64,000 nucleotides of DNA from Rugamonas brunnea (lineage in GTDB: Bacteria; Pseudomonadota; Gammaproteobacteria; Burkholderiales; Burkholderiaceae_D). How positions within the stretch are numbered: position 1 is the first letter of the stretch; each line of letters opens with the position of its first letter. Position numbers and translations under genes: made by a program. The notes under the pieces were generated by a model, which had not been told where the DNA came from, did not search any database, and saw only the letters and a program-made list of their open reading frames with translations. The stretch lies in the NCBI RefSeq assembly GCF_014042345.1, contig NZ_JACEZT010000001.1, forward strand, positions 744,001 through 808,000, given 5' to 3'. Positions 17,275 to 25,798 of this stretch are shown here, one piece after another.

Positions 17275-17406
17275 GGGCTGCCCAGGCGAACGGCTATTGA
17301 AATCTCACGTTCCCCGGTGGATGCCCACCTTTCGCCAACGGACCAACCCGCCTGCCGGGTGCCCGGCCTGGGGATCATCGCAGCTTTTCGCCAGTTACGT
17401 GAGACG
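17275..17406 (-). ncRNA. ZTP/ZMP riboswitch (pfl motif) upstream of glyA
   Basis: The glyA leader contains the conserved parts of the ZTP riboswitch. Helix P1 is formed by TCTCACGT (plus 17397-17404) and ACGTGAGA (plus 17303-17310). AACTGGCG follows directly after the first strand. The 3' part carries CCACCGGGGAACG and then GCCGTTCGCCTGGGCA, the near-invariant end of the motif. ZTP/ZMP accumulate when 10-formyl-tetrahydrofolate is short, and this class is known to control one-carbon and purine genes including glyA. Two alternative hairpins (17224-17230 with 17253-17259; 17235-17239 with 17269-17273) lie between it and the start codon and may be the expression platform. Confidence 0.9.
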
Positions 17407-17419
17407 TAATGGAAGGCAA

Positions 17420-17448
17420 ATTGTAAGTTAAAGGCAGGAATTGGGCAA
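17420..17448 (-). promoter_or_regulatory. Sigma-70 promoter for glyA
   Basis: On the minus strand TTGCCC (17443-17448) and TACAAT (17420-17425) are separated by 17 bases. Transcription would start just before the riboswitch, which is the expected placement. Confidence 0.7.
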
Positions 17449-17563
17449 GATAAATGTTATCTAAATTGCAATCAAGCTGTCATTTTTGCGTGATAGGCTG
17501 GCGCGACTGGCATTTCGGCTACAATTTTGGCCACTCCTCCCCTTCCACCGACAAGGACAGAAC

Positions 17564-18313
17564 ATGATCGTATTCATCACGGGCGCGACGGCCGGCTTTG
17601 GCGCCGCCATGGCCCGCACTTTCGCCGGCCACGGCCACCGCGTCATCATCAGCGGCCGCCGGGTCGAACGCCTGCAGGCGCTGGCCGCCGAACTGGGCGC
17701 GGCCGCCCTGCCGGTCGAACTGGACGTGACGGACCAGGCTTCCATCGACGCCGCGCTGGCCGCCCTGCCCGCCGACTGGCAGCCGATCGACGTGCTGGTC
17801 AACAACGCCGGCCTGGCGCTGGGCACCACGCCCGCCCATGAATCATCGCTGGCCGACTGGAACACCATGATCGCCACCAACTGCGCCGGCCTGGTGGCCA
17901 TGACGCGCGCCATCCTGCCATCGATGGTGGCGCGCGGCACCGGCACGGTGATCAACATCGGCTCCACGGCCGGCTCCCACCCTTATCCGGGCGGCAATGT
18001 GTACGGCGCCACCAAGGCCTTCGTGGAACAGTTCACCCTCAACCTGCGCGCCGACCTGGTGGGTACCGGCGTGCGCGCCACCAACATCGCGCCCGGCCTG
18101 TGCGGCGGCACCGAGTTCTCCAACGTGCGCATGAAGGGCGACGACGCGGCCGCCGCCAAGGTCTACGAAGGCACGGTGCCGCTGACGGCGGACGACATCG
18201 CCAACACGGCGTACTGGATCGCCACGATGCCGCCCCATGTCAATATCAATCACATCGAGATCATGCCGACCTGCCAGGGCTTCGGGCCGTTCGCCATCAA
18301 ACGCAACGCCTGA
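17564..18313 (+). CDS. ydfG: NADP-dependent 3-hydroxy acid dehydrogenase (short-chain dehydrogenase, YdfG type)
   Basis: A 249-residue classical short-chain dehydrogenase closely resembling E. coli YdfG, which oxidises L-allo-threonine, serine and 3-hydroxy acids. It shows the TGATAGFG cofactor loop, an SGRR motif fitting NADP, LVNNAGLALG, the catalytic Ser in NIGSTAGS and the YGATK active-site Tyr/Lys. GTEFSNVRMKGDD and HVNINHIEIMP are YdfG-specific stretches. The ATG has AAGGA upstream. It is divergent from glyA; the link to serine metabolism may be coincidental. Confidence 0.9.
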   Translation: MIVFITGATAGFGAAMARTFAGHGHRVIISGRRVERLQALAAELGAAALPVELDVTDQASIDAALAALPADWQPIDVLVNNAGLALGTTPAHESSLADWNTMIATNCAGLVAMTRAILPSMVARGTGTVINIGSTAGSHPYPGGNVYGATKAFVEQFTLNLRADLVGTGVRATNIAPGLCGGTEFSNVRMKGDDAAAAKVYEGTVPLTADDIANTAYWIATMPPHVNINHIEIMPTCQGFGPFAIKRNA

Positions 18314-18567
18314 AAACCGGGGTTTGCTTAGTATTTTTAAGTAAACTAGCTACAAAAGTTGCCAAAAGCGGCGATAAACGTAAGCGGTTGTTACAAGGCT
18401 TGGCATTTTGCCCGCCGTCAGCTTAACTGCTGGCGGCGCAACTTTGCGCGCCGGGATGACAGAAACGACAAAATGGACGGCGATTCCACGAAAATCGACC
18501 GCCCGCTTCAATCCCGACAACAAAGTCGCGTAAAATGTTGCTCAATCTCACTAGTAGCCAATCCAAC

Positions 18568-18978
18568 ATGTCTGCAGAGTTCACCTGGAATGTCCGCGTC
18601 TATTACGAAGACACGGACGCCGGCGGTATTGTCTATTACGCAAATTACCTGAAGTTCTATGAACGCGCCCGCACGGAATGGCTGCGCGCCATCGACGTGG
18701 GCCAGCACGCGCTGCTGCAGCAACATGACGCCATGTTCGTCGTCAAGAACGTCAGCGCCGAATACCACGCGCCTGCCAAGCTCGACGATGTACTAAAATT
18801 AACGCTCAGAATCGCCAAAATGGGCCGTGCCTCCATCCTGTTTGAACAGCAGGTCTGGTGCGGCGAGCAGTTGCTCAACACCGCCCACGTCAAGGTGGGT
18901 TGTGTCGATTCCGCCCTGCGTCCGCGCGCCGTGCCGCCCGAAGTCGCCGCCCGCATGCGCGGCGTCATGCCATCCTGA
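18568..18978 (+). CDS. ybgC: Tol-Pal system acyl-CoA thioesterase YbgC
   Basis: A 136-residue hotdog-fold thioesterase, first gene of the Tol-Pal operon. The catalytic motif YYEDTDAGGIVYYANYLKFY carries the active-site Asp (about Asp17), followed by ERARTEWLR. I chose the ATG starting MSAEFTW, which matches the family; an ATG 11 codons upstream is open but atypical. A TAAAAT box at 18531-18536 may serve as its -10 region with a poor -35. The 254 bases before the gene also hold imperfect hairpins at 18320-18344 and 18412-18434. Confidence 0.94.
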   Translation: MSAEFTWNVRVYYEDTDAGGIVYYANYLKFYERARTEWLRAIDVGQHALLQQHDAMFVVKNVSAEYHAPAKLDDVLKLTLRIAKMGRASILFEQQVWCGEQLLNTAHVKVGCVDSALRPRAVPPEVAARMRGVMPS

Positions 18979-19008
18979 AGCCGCCCTTTTCACCCAGACC
19001 GTAAGCCC

Positions 19009-19698
19009 ATGAACGTCACCCAAGACCTGTCCTTCCTGTCCCTCATCACCAACGCGCACCTGATCGTGCAGCTGATCATGGCGCTCCTGTTTGGCATTTC
19101 GCTGACCAGCTGGACCTACATCTTCCGCAAGATGTACGCCGTGCGCGCCGCGCGCCGCCAGACCATCGAGTTCGAAAAGACCTTCTGGGCCGGCGGCAAC
19201 CTGCACGCGCTGCACCAGAACGCCGGCAAGGACCGCGCCAACAGCGGCGCCCTGGCCCGCATCTTCGAAGCCGGCATGGGCGAGTTCATCAAGGGCAAGG
19301 CTTCCTACGGCAGCCGCGACGCGCTCGACGTGGGCGCCGTGCTCGATGGCGCCCGCCGCGCCATGCGTGCCGCCTTCCAGCGCGAGATGGACGCGCTCGA
19401 ATCGCACCTGGCCTTCCTGGCCTCGGTCGGTTCGGTGTCGCCCTACATCGGCCTGCTGGGCACCGTGTGGGGCATCATGAACGCCTTCCGCGGCCTGGCC
19501 AACGTACAGCAGGCCACGCTTGCCGCCGTCGCGCCCGGCATCGCCGAAGCGCTGATCGCCACCGCCATCGGCCTGTTCGCCGCGATCCCGGCCGTGGTCG
19601 CCTACAACCGTTTTTCGCACGACATCGACCGCCTGGCGATCCGCTTCGAGAGCTTCGTGGAAGAATTCTCGAACATCCTGCAACGCCAGTCGCGCTAA
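19009..19698 (+). CDS. tolQ: Tol-Pal inner-membrane protein TolQ
   Basis: TolQ forms with TolR the proton-driven motor that energises TolA and keeps the outer membrane constricted at division. The 229-residue protein has an N-terminal membrane segment (about 15-35) and two further segments, including FLASVGSVSPYIGLLGTVWG and AEALIATAIGLFAAIPAVVA, which are the MotA/TolQ/ExbB signature with pore-lining Thr residues. It lies 30 bases after ybgC. Confidence 0.97.
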   Translation: MNVTQDLSFLSLITNAHLIVQLIMALLFGISLTSWTYIFRKMYAVRAARRQTIEFEKTFWAGGNLHALHQNAGKDRANSGALARIFEAGMGEFIKGKASYGSRDALDVGAVLDGARRAMRAAFQREMDALESHLAFLASVGSVSPYIGLLGTVWGIMNAFRGLANVQQATLAAVAPGIAEALIATAIGLFAAIPAVVAYNRFSHDIDRLAIRFESFVEEFSNILQRQSR

Positions 19699-19714
19699 TT
19701 AAGGCAGCACCATC

Positions 19715-20152
19715 ATGGCTTCCTCTTTCAACAGCAGCATGCGCGGCGGCCGCGGCCGCAAGCTCAAGTCCGAGATCAACGTCGTGCCCTACATCGACGT
19801 GATGCTGGTGCTGCTCATCATCTTCATGGTGATGCCGTCGTCCAACAACCCGAGCGTGGTCAACCTGCCCAACGCGGAAAAAACCACCCGCCCGCCCGAT
19901 GACTACATCCAGGTCGTGATCAAGCCCAATGGCGCGCTGTCGATCGGCGTGCAGGGCAAGGACCCGGACGCGCCCGAGACGGCGCCCAACCGCGAGGCCC
20001 TGGTGCGCAAGCTGCGCACGCTGCATGACGAACATCCCGAGTTCCCGGTGCTGATCGCCGGCGACAAGGACAGCAAGTACGACGATGTGATCCAGCTGAT
20101 TTCGGAAGCGAAGAAGATGGGCATCAACCGCGTGGGCCTGGCAACCAAGTAA
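19715..20152 (+). CDS. tolR: Tol-Pal protein TolR
   Basis: A 145-residue ExbD/TolR protein. The single membrane segment contains the essential Asp in VVPYIDVMLVLLIIFMVM. The rest is periplasmic, ending EAKKMGINRVGLATK. TolR works with TolQ as the proton channel and binds peptidoglycan. Its stop codon shares one base with the tolA start. Confidence 0.97.
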   Translation: MASSFNSSMRGGRGRKLKSEINVVPYIDVMLVLLIIFMVMPSSNNPSVVNLPNAEKTTRPPDDYIQVVIKPNGALSIGVQGKDPDAPETAPNREALVRKLRTLHDEHPEFPVLIAGDKDSKYDDVIQLISEAKKMGINRVGLATK

Positions 20153-21105
20153 TGCAGACGATGAAACACGCGACAAGCAGCGGCCCGTACAAGGTTCCCA
20201 AGGACCATGACGGCCTGCGTTCGGCCGCCATGGCCGTGGCCATGCACGCGGTGCTGATCCTGTTCCTGTGGGTGGGCGTGCACTGGCAAAGCAACGAGCC
20301 GGTGGCCGTGGAGGCCGAAGTGTGGGACATGAAGGTGCAGGAGGCCGCCCCGCCGGCGCCGCCCGCGCCCGAGGCGGAGCCGGAACCGGCACCGGAAGTG
20401 AAGCCGCCGCCCGCCCCGGTCTCGCCGCCCGACGAAGTCAAGCCCGAGCCCAAGGCACCGGACATCGCGCTCGAACGCCTGAAAGCCCGGCTCAAGGCCG
20501 AGAAGGAAAAACAGGAAGAATTGAAGAAGGAACAGCTGAAGAAAGAACAGCTGAAGAAAGAACAGCTGAAGAAGGAAGAGGAAAAGCAGGCCAAACTCAA
20601 GGCTGAGAAGGAAAAGGCCGAGAAGAAGAAGCTGGAAGAGCAAAAAGCCAAGGAAGAGCAGGAAAAGAAAGAGAAGAAGGAACAGGCCGAGAAGAAACTG
20701 AAGGCCGACAAGGAAGCCAAGGCCAAGCTGGACAAGGCGGCCGAGAAGGCGCGCGCGGCCGAGATGAGCCGCATCACGGGCGCCGTGGGCGCAGGCACCA
20801 GCGGCACGGCGGCCAAGTCCACCGGTCCCCGTTCCGACGGCGGCTACGAGGCGGCCATTCGCGGCAAGATCAAGGGCAACCTGGTCTACAGCGGCACGGA
20901 CGACACCCTGAAGGCGTCGTTCCACATCTCGCAGCTGCCCACCGGCGAGATCATCTCGGTGCGCAAGACCAAGGGCAGCGGCAACGCGGCCTACGACACG
21001 GCGGTGGAAAACGCGATCTGGAAATCGTCGCCGCTGCCGAAGAAGAAAGATGGTACGGTGGTGCGTGATTTCGACACCGATTTCAATATGAAGGATTTAC
21101 ATTGA
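20152..21105 (+). CDS. tolA: Tol-Pal protein TolA
   Basis: TolA spans the periplasm from the TolQR motor to TolB and Pal. The 317-residue protein has one membrane segment (about 22-44), a Pro/Glu/Ala-rich region (about 62-105), a long Lys/Glu/Ala coiled coil (about 105-205) and a C-terminal TonB-like domain ending DFNMKDLH. The Pro-rich segment before the coiled coil is longer than in E. coli TolA, while the protein overall is shorter. An in-frame ATG at 20161 is an alternative start. The coding DNA contains a 15-base tandem repeat. Confidence 0.94.
   Translation: MQTMKHATSSGPYKVPKDHDGLRSAAMAVAMHAVLILFLWVGVHWQSNEPVAVEAEVWDMKVQEAAPPAPPAPEAEPEPAPEVKPPPAPVSPPDEVKPEPKAPDIALERLKARLKAEKEKQEELKKEQLKKEQLKKEQLKKEEEKQAKLKAEKEKAEKKKLEEQKAKEEQEKKEKKEQAEKKLKADKEAKAKLDKAAEKARAAEMSRITGAVGAGTSGTAAKSTGPRSDGGYEAAIRGKIKGNLVYSGTDDTLKASFHISQLPTGEIISVRKTKGSGNAAYDTAVENAIWKSSPLPKKKDGTVVRDFDTDFNMKDLH
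20521..20580 (+). repeat. 15-base tandem repeat in tolA
   Basis: Four consecutive 15-base units encode [15 protein letters not shown] and LKKEE. The two middle units are identical. Slippage here would lengthen or shorten the TolA coiled coil in steps of five residues without breaking the frame. Confidence 0.85.
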
Positions 21106-22379
21106 TGGCTACCATGAAAAAACTGACCCATTGCGTGATCTACGCCGGCCTGGCCATCGCCGCCGGCAGCGCGCACGCCCAGATGCGGATTGAAATTTCC
21201 GGCGTCGGCAGCAACCAGATCCCCGTGGCCGTGGCCGCTTTCGCCGACGAGAACGTGGCGCCGCAGCAGATGTCGGCCATCATCAAGGCCGACCTGGAGC
21301 GCAGCGGCGCGTTCAAGGTGATCGACGCCGGCACCATCAACGATGTCAACAACATCGACTACAGCGCCTGGAAGGCGCGCGGCGCCGACGCGCTGGTGGT
21401 GGGCACGGTGCAGCAACTGGCCGACGGCCGCTACGACGTGCGCTACAAGCTGCTCGACACCATCAAATCCAACAAGATGTCGCAACTGGACCAGGCCACG
21501 CCGCCCCAGTTCACGCGCCTGGCGGCCCACAAGATCGCCGACGACATCTTCCTGAAACTGACCGGCGTGCGCGGCGCCTTCTCGACCCGCATCGCCTACG
21601 TGACCCAGGAAGGCCGCAGCTACCGACTGGAAGTGGCCGACGCCGACGGCGAAGGCGTGCAACTGGCGCTGCGCTCGAACGAACCCATCATCTCGCCGGC
21701 CTGGTCGCCGGACGGCACCAAGGTGGCCTATGTCTCGTTCGAGCAACGCAAGCCCGTGGTCTACGTGCAGAACCTGATCACGCGCGCGCGCACCGTGGTG
21801 GCCAATGAAAAGGGCAGCAACTCGGCCCCGGCCTGGTCGCCCGACGGTAGCAAGCTGGCCGTGGCCCTGTCGAAAGACGGCCACACCCAGGTCTACACCG
21901 TCAACGCCGACGGCAGCGGCCTGCGCCGCATCTCCAACAGCGCCGGCATCGACACCGAACCGAAATGGTCGGCCGATGGCCAGAGCATCTACTTCACCAG
22001 CGACCGCAGCGGCGGCCCGCAGATCTACCGCATGAGCCCGACGGGCGGCGACGCCCAGCGCGTCACCTTCGGCGGCAGCTACAACATCAGCCCCCGCATC
22101 TCGCCCGACGGCAAGACGCTGGCCTATATCTCGCGTCGCGACGGCAACTTCCAGCTGTATGTGCTGGACCTGGCCTCGGGCCAGGAGCAGCGCCTGTCCG
22201 ACACCACCAGCGACGAAGCGCCCAGCTTCGCGCCCAATGGCAAGTACATCATGTACGCCACCGAGTCGGGCCGGCGCAAGTCGCTGGCCGTGGTGTCGGT
22301 CGACGGCCGTGTCAAGCAACGCCTGACCACACAGGTGGGCAATATCAAGGAGCCCACCTGGGGTCCTTTCATGCAGTAA
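21105..22379 (+). CDS. tolB: Tol-Pal periplasmic beta-propeller protein TolB
   Basis: A 424-residue periplasmic protein. A signal peptide (about 1-24, ending GSAHAQ) is followed by the TolB N-terminal domain and a six-bladed propeller of repeats such as [33 protein letters not shown] and [19 protein letters not shown]. It connects TolA with Pal. I chose the ATG overlapping the tolA stop (TGATG) rather than the TTG one codon upstream. Confidence 0.97.
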   Translation: MATMKKLTHCVIYAGLAIAAGSAHAQMRIEISGVGSNQIPVAVAAFADENVAPQQMSAIIKADLERSGAFKVIDAGTINDVNNIDYSAWKARGADALVVGTVQQLADGRYDVRYKLLDTIKSNKMSQLDQATPPQFTRLAAHKIADDIFLKLTGVRGAFSTRIAYVTQEGRSYRLEVADADGEGVQLALRSNEPIISPAWSPDGTKVAYVSFEQRKPVVYVQNLITRARTVVANEKGSNSAPAWSPDGSKLAVALSKDGHTQVYTVNADGSGLRRISNSAGIDTEPKWSADGQSIYFTSDRSGGPQIYRMSPTGGDAQRVTFGGSYNISPRISPDGKTLAYISRRDGNFQLYVLDLASGQEQRLSDTTSDEAPSFAPNGKYIMYATESGRRKSLAVVSVDGRVKQRLTTQVGNIKEPTWGPFMQ

Positions 22380-22409
22380 AATCCTTCATTTACAACCAGG
22401 AGAGTCAAC

Positions 22410-22934
22410 ATGCGTAAACTCAGCAGCTTAGCCTTCGCCCTCACCACCGCCGCCATCCTGTCCGCTTGCAGCACCCCGGTCAAACTGTCCGAGCCTGCAC
22501 CAGTGGTCGAGAGCAAGCCGGCGCCGGCACCGGCCGCCGACACCCGTACCGTCGCGCCAGTGGAAACCAAGTCGATCGATCCGCTGGACGATCCGAAAGG
22601 CGTGCTGGCTAACCGCAGCGTCTACTTCGACTTCGACAGCTACGTCGTGCGCGCCGATGGCAAGCCTGTGGTGGAAAACCACTCGGCCTACCTGACCAAG
22701 AACAAGCAGCGCAACATCCTGATCCAAGGCAACACCGACGAACGCGGCGGCGCCGAGTACAACCTGGCCCTGGGCCAGAAGCGCGCCGAAGCCGTGCGCA
22801 AGGCCATGGGCGCCCTGGGCGTGCCAGAGTCGCAGATCGAAGCTGTCTCGCTGGGCAAAGAGAAGCCTAAGGCCGAAGGCCACGACGAAGCCGCATGGGC
22901 GCAAAACCGCCGTGCCGACATCGTCTACAAGTAA
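22410..22934 (+). CDS. pal: Peptidoglycan-associated lipoprotein Pal
   Basis: A 174-residue outer-membrane lipoprotein with lipobox LSAC (Cys20), a Pro/Ala-rich linker and an OmpA-like peptidoglycan-binding domain from about residue 66. Visible motifs are RSVYFDFDSYVVRADGKPVV, the NTDERGGAEYNLALGQKRAE core and QNRRADIVYK. AGGAG lies upstream. It follows tolB by 30 bases. Confidence 0.97.
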   Translation: MRKLSSLAFALTTAAILSACSTPVKLSEPAPVVESKPAPAPAADTRTVAPVETKSIDPLDDPKGVLANRSVYFDFDSYVVRADGKPVVENHSAYLTKNKQRNILIQGNTDERGGAEYNLALGQKRAEAVRKAMGALGVPESQIEAVSLGKEKPKAEGHDEAAWAQNRRADIVYK

Positions 22935-22943
22935 TCAAATTGA

Positions 22944-22969
22944 TGCCTGACCCGCACGGGTCGCAGGCA
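22944..22969 (+). other. Hairpin downstream of pal
   Basis: TGCCTG pairs with CAGGCA around an inner ACCCG-CA-CGGGT stem. It lies ten bases after the pal stop and could stabilise or process the pal transcript. Confidence 0.45.
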
Positions 22970-22974
22970 TAATA

Positions 22975-23010
22975 CGGGGCGGCGCGCAGAACACTGTGCC
23001 CGCCCCGTTT
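22975..23010 (+). terminator. Possible attenuating hairpin between pal and cpoB
   Basis: CGGGGCGG and CCGCCCCG form an 8-bp GC-rich stem followed by only three T. It may lower transcription into cpoB rather than stop it. Confidence 0.45.
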
Positions 23011-23041
23011 CCATTTGTCCGACCGAATTGAAAGCGCCCAC

Positions 23042-23797
23042 ATGATCAAACCAACTACATCCAGCCTGGCCGCCGCGCTGCTGGCCGCGTTCGCCTTCCT
23101 GCCCCTGCACGCTGGCGCCGGCGTGTTCGACGACGACGAAGCACGCAAGGCCATCCTGGACCTGCGCACCAAGGTCGATACGCTGGCGCACGACCTGAAC
23201 GCGCGCATCGACACCAAATCCGACAAATCGAGCACGCTGGACCTGGTCAGCCAGAACGAGCTGACGGCGCAGGAGATCGCCAAGCTGCGCGGCCAGATCG
23301 AAGTGCTGGCCAACGAGCTGGCCAACGCCCAGAAGCGCCAGAAGGACTTCTACGTGGACCTGGACACGCGCCTGCGCAAGCTGGAACCGCATGAGGTGAC
23401 CATCGACGGCAAGGCCTCGCAGGTCGACCCGAACGAGCAGAAGACGTATGAAGCAGCCATGCAGCTGTTCAAGTCCGGCGACTACAAGAACGCCGGCATC
23501 GCCCTGAGCGAATTCGTGCACCGCTACCCGGAATCGGGCTACGCGGCCAACGCCCAGTACTGGCTGGGCAACGCCTATTACGCCCAGCGCGACTGCAAGA
23601 ACGCCATCGCCGCGCAGCAGGTGGTGCTCAAGGCCTACCCGGACAGCCCCAAGGCGGCCGACGCCATGCTCAACATCGCCAGCTGCCAGACCGAGCTCAA
23701 GGACAAGGCGGCCAAGAAGACCTTGCAGGAACTGATCAAGCAATACCCGGATTCGAGTGCGGCCGCCACGGCCAAGGAACGCCTGAAGGGCAAGTAA
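23042..23797 (+). CDS. cpoB: Cell division coordinator CpoB (YbgF)
   Basis: A 251-residue periplasmic protein that couples Tol-Pal with peptidoglycan synthesis at division. It has a signal peptide (about 1-25), an N-terminal coiled coil (about 35-115) used for trimerisation, and C-terminal TPR repeats such as YEAAMQLFKSGDYKNAGIAL, YAANAQYWLGNAYYAQRDCK and PKAADAMLNIASCQTEL. Two cysteines in adjacent TPR repeats could form a disulphide in the periplasm. I chose ATG 23042; an upstream start would precede the signal peptide with hydrophilic residues. Confidence 0.94.
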   Translation: MIKPTTSSLAAALLAAFAFLPLHAGAGVFDDDEARKAILDLRTKVDTLAHDLNARIDTKSDKSSTLDLVSQNELTAQEIAKLRGQIEVLANELANAQKRQKDFYVDLDTRLRKLEPHEVTIDGKASQVDPNEQKTYEAAMQLFKSGDYKNAGIALSEFVHRYPESGYAANAQYWLGNAYYAQRDCKNAIAAQQVVLKAYPDSPKAADAMLNIASCQTELKDKAAKKTLQELIKQYPDSSAAATAKERLKGK

Positions 23798-23885
23798 GCG
23801 CCAGTGGGCGCAACGGCGCGCGGGGCGGCCGGTGGCCGCCCTGCCACGGCATGACGGCGCATCAACATAAAAGTCCGTCAGGCAT

Positions 23886-23914
23886 TTGACAGAAGCGCTG
23901 GGGTTCCCTATAAT
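23886..23914 (+). promoter_or_regulatory. Perfect consensus sigma-70 promoter for the tRNA-Lys genes
   Basis: TTGACA (23886-23891) and TATAAT (23909-23914) match the consensus in all twelve positions with the optimal 17-base spacer. The first tRNA starts 15 bases after the -10 box. Confidence 0.9.
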
Positions 23915-23928
23915 CTTGCTTCTTTCGG

Positions 23929-24004
23929 GGGTCGTTAGCTCAGCTGGTAGAGCAGCGGACTTTTAATCCGTTGGTCGCAGGTTCGAATCCCGCACGGCCT
24001 ACCA
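23929..24004 (+). tRNA. tRNA-Lys (UUU), copy 1
   Basis: A 76-base cloverleaf with encoded CCA. The anticodon loop CTTTTAA gives anticodon UUU. The acceptor stem GGGTCGT/ACGGCCT contains two G-U pairs (positions 1-72 and 4-69). The T stem GCAGG/CCCGC has an A-C mismatch at its middle pair. Both oddities are present in the second copy too. Confidence 0.96.
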
Positions 24005-24032
24005 CTCGAAAGAAGCCAAGGTTTATACCTTT

Positions 24033-24108
24033 GGGTCGTTAGCTCAGCTGGTAGAGCAGCGGACTTTTAATCCGTTGGTCGCAGGTTCGAATCCCGCACG
24101 GCCTACCA
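24033..24108 (+). tRNA. tRNA-Lys (UUU), copy 2
   Basis: Identical in sequence to the first copy, 28 bases downstream and clearly in the same transcript. The spacer contains a short hairpin (AAGGT-TTAT-ACCTT) that may guide processing. Confidence 0.96.
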
Positions 24109-24125
24109 AGAATTCAGCAGTATGA

Positions 24126-24160
24126 GAAAAGGTTATGCGTTTCGGCGCATAACCTTTTTT
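24126..24160 (+). terminator. Rho-independent terminator of the tRNA-Lys operon
   Basis: A long stem (AGGTTATGCG with CGCATAACCT) closes on TTTCGG and is followed by TTTTTT. Confidence 0.9.
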
Positions 24161-24198
24161 CACATTTGCCCACCATCCCCTCCCACGAAAGCACCTCC

Positions 24199-24462
24199 AT
24201 GAGAAAGACCGACCTGGCCAAATACGATGCCAAAAAACTGATGGGCAAAATGGCCGTTCCCGGTGGCGCCGAATTCGGCAAGGCTGCGGTGGTGGTCGAT
24301 CGCCGCGAGCAGCGCCGTCGCGACCAGGCGCTGGGCCTGGTCCCCTTCGCCGTCAAGCTCAATAGCGACCTCGTCGCGCAGATCAAGGCGCTGGCGACCG
24401 AACAAGGAACCGACCTCAACGAAGTGGTCGCCGCGCTGCTGCAAAAAGGTTTGGCAAGCTGA
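24199..24462 (+). CDS. Small hypothetical protein, possible ribbon-helix-helix fold
   Basis: An 87-residue protein beginning MRKTDLAKYDAKKLMGKM. The basic middle (VVVDRREQRRRDQALGLV) is followed by VPFAVKLNSDLVAQIKALAT and LNEVVAALLQKGLAS, a strand-helix-helix pattern like ribbon-helix-helix regulators. I recognise no named family. It stands alone downstream of the tRNA terminator with no clear ribosome binding site. The 104 bases after it contain only short degenerate repeats (TGACACCGC twice, 24500 and 24531). Confidence 0.6.
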   Translation: MRKTDLAKYDAKKLMGKMAVPGGAEFGKAAVVVDRREQRRRDQALGLVPFAVKLNSDLVAQIKALATEQGTDLNEVVAALLQKGLAS

Positions 24463-24566
24463 GGTGCGGCCCGGGGAGCGACTGTCCGAAAGACAGACCT
24501 GACACCGCGTTTGTCACCGCGTTGCTATCGTGACACCGCTGTTATATCGGCCACGCCGTCTCCGCT

Positions 24567-25028
24567 TCAACGCTGTCCGTAAAAATGCGTGACGATGGGC
24601 TTGCGGAAGCTTTGATGACAGCCCAGGCATAAGGTTTGGATGGTCGCATAAGCGGCGATCACGCCCTTGCCGTCGGCGCGCGTCGCCGCCTCGTGCAACT
24701 CCTCCGCCGCGTGGTGGGTCTGCTCGTCGTAATGTTCGAATTTTTCCGCGTCTTTGCCGAGGAAGGACAGCACGCGCTTCTGTTCCGCAGCCGGTGGTTG
24801 CGGATGCTCGGCGATGCGCGGCGCCAGCTTGGCGATCATAGGCCAGTCCTCGCGCGCGATGCCGCCAGCGATGGCCTGCATGTCCGCGTCCAGTCCCTGC
24901 ATGACTTTGCGCAGGGCCAGCGGCTTAACGCCCGCCCCTGCCTTCGCCGGCGCCTGAGTATCGGCCGCTTGCGCCGCCCCGGCCATCATCAGTGCCGCCG
25001 CCATCACGGCCGAGCTCAAGTACTTCAT
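24567..25028 (-). CDS. Cytochrome c'-like periplasmic haem protein
   Basis: A 153-residue protein with a signal peptide (about 1-22, MAGAAQAAD) and a C-terminal haem-binding CLGCH (134-138), as in class II cytochromes c' and c-556 with four-helix bundles. Such proteins carry electrons or bind nitric oxide. CAGGAGG lies five bases before ATG 25028, which decides the start. It follows the ABC ATPase gene by 22 bases on the same strand and may share its transcript, an unusual partner for an exporter. Confidence 0.82.
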   Translation of the reverse strand: MKYLSSAVMAAALMMAGAAQAADTQAPAKAGAGVKPLALRKVMQGLDADMQAIAGGIAREDWPMIAKLAPRIAEHPQPPAAEQKRVLSFLGKDAEKFEHYDEQTHHAAEELHEAATRADGKGVIAAYATIQTLCLGCHQSFRKPIVTHFYGQR

Positions 25029-25050
25029 CGTTGCCTCCTGGTTCAAAGTG

Positions 25051-25797
25051 TCAGTCTATGGGGCGGCCTTCGCCCGCTTCTTCATGCGTGACGCCGTCAC
25101 GGATATGGTAAATGCGCTTGAAGGTCGGGATGATCTTCTCGTCGTGCGTGACGATGATGACGGCCGTCCGGTAACGCTGCGCCATGTCGTTCAGGATGCG
25201 CATCACGGCCATCGCGCGCTGGCTGTCGAGCGGCGCCGTGGGCTCGTCGGCCAGGATCACGGGCGGCCGGTTGATCAATCCGCGCGCGATCGCCACCCGC
25301 TGCTGCTCGCCGCCCGACAGGCGCGACGGCATGGATGTGGCGCGGTGCTGCACGTCGAGCGCCGTCAGCAGTTCGAGCGCTCGCGCACGCGCCTCGCCAT
25401 TGGCCACCCCGGCCAGCATGGGCAGCAGCGCGACATTGTCGGTGACGTCTAGGAAGGGGATCAGGTAGGGCGCCTGGAACACGAAGCCTATCCTGTCGCG
25501 CCGCAGCGCGCGCAGATCGCGCACCCGCCAGCCGTCGTCGTAGATCACGTCGTCGCCCAGCGTCATGCGGCCGGCCGTCGGGTCCACCACGGCGCCCAGG
25601 CATTTGAGCAGCGTACTCTTGCCCGAGCCGGAGGGGCCGATCAGGCCGACCACCTCGCCCGGCGCCACCTGCATATCGACACTCCTGAGCGCGTCGACGG
25701 CGGTGTCGCCATGGCCGTAACGCTTGCGCAAGCCTTCGATGCGGATGCCTTTGCCCTGCGCGTCTTGTCCATTACCGCTTTCATTCGGGTTACCCAC
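25051..25797 (-). CDS. ABC transporter ATP-binding protein (MacB/LolD type)
   Basis: A 248-residue ATPase subunit. It has Walker A GPSGSGKS (54-61), a Q-loop in [15 protein letters not shown], signature LSGGEQQR, Walker [14 protein letters not shown] (Pro-Leu-Asp where Ala-Leu-Asp is usual after the Walker B) and the switch His in VTHDEKI. This group pairs with FtsX/MacB-like permeases for export or lipoprotein handling. I chose GTG 25797 because GGAGG lies five bases upstream. The permease gene ends at 25799, so the genes are adjacent. Confidence 0.9.
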   Translation of the reverse strand: MGNPNESGNGQDAQGKGIRIEGLRKRYGHGDTAVDALRSVDMQVAPGEVVGLIGPSGSGKSTLLKCLGAVVDPTAGRMTLGDDVIYDDGWRVRDLRALRRDRIGFVFQAPYLIPFLDVTDNVALLPMLAGVANGEARARALELLTALDVQHRATSMPSRLSGGEQQRVAIARGLINRPPVILADEPTAPLDSQRAMAVMRILNDMAQRYRTAVIIVTHDEKIIPTFKRIYHIRDGVTHEEAGEGRPID

Positions 25798-25798
25798 C

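Noticed and set aside
17275..17406. Glycine or tetrahydrofolate riboswitch upstream of glyA
   Set aside because: The conserved GCCTGGGCA end and the AACTGGCG element fit the ZTP class; glycine aptamer features are absent.
24480..24545. CRISPR-like or tandem repeat array
   Set aside because: Only two or three degenerate 9-base units (TGACACCGC) occur, with irregular spacing and no cas gene.
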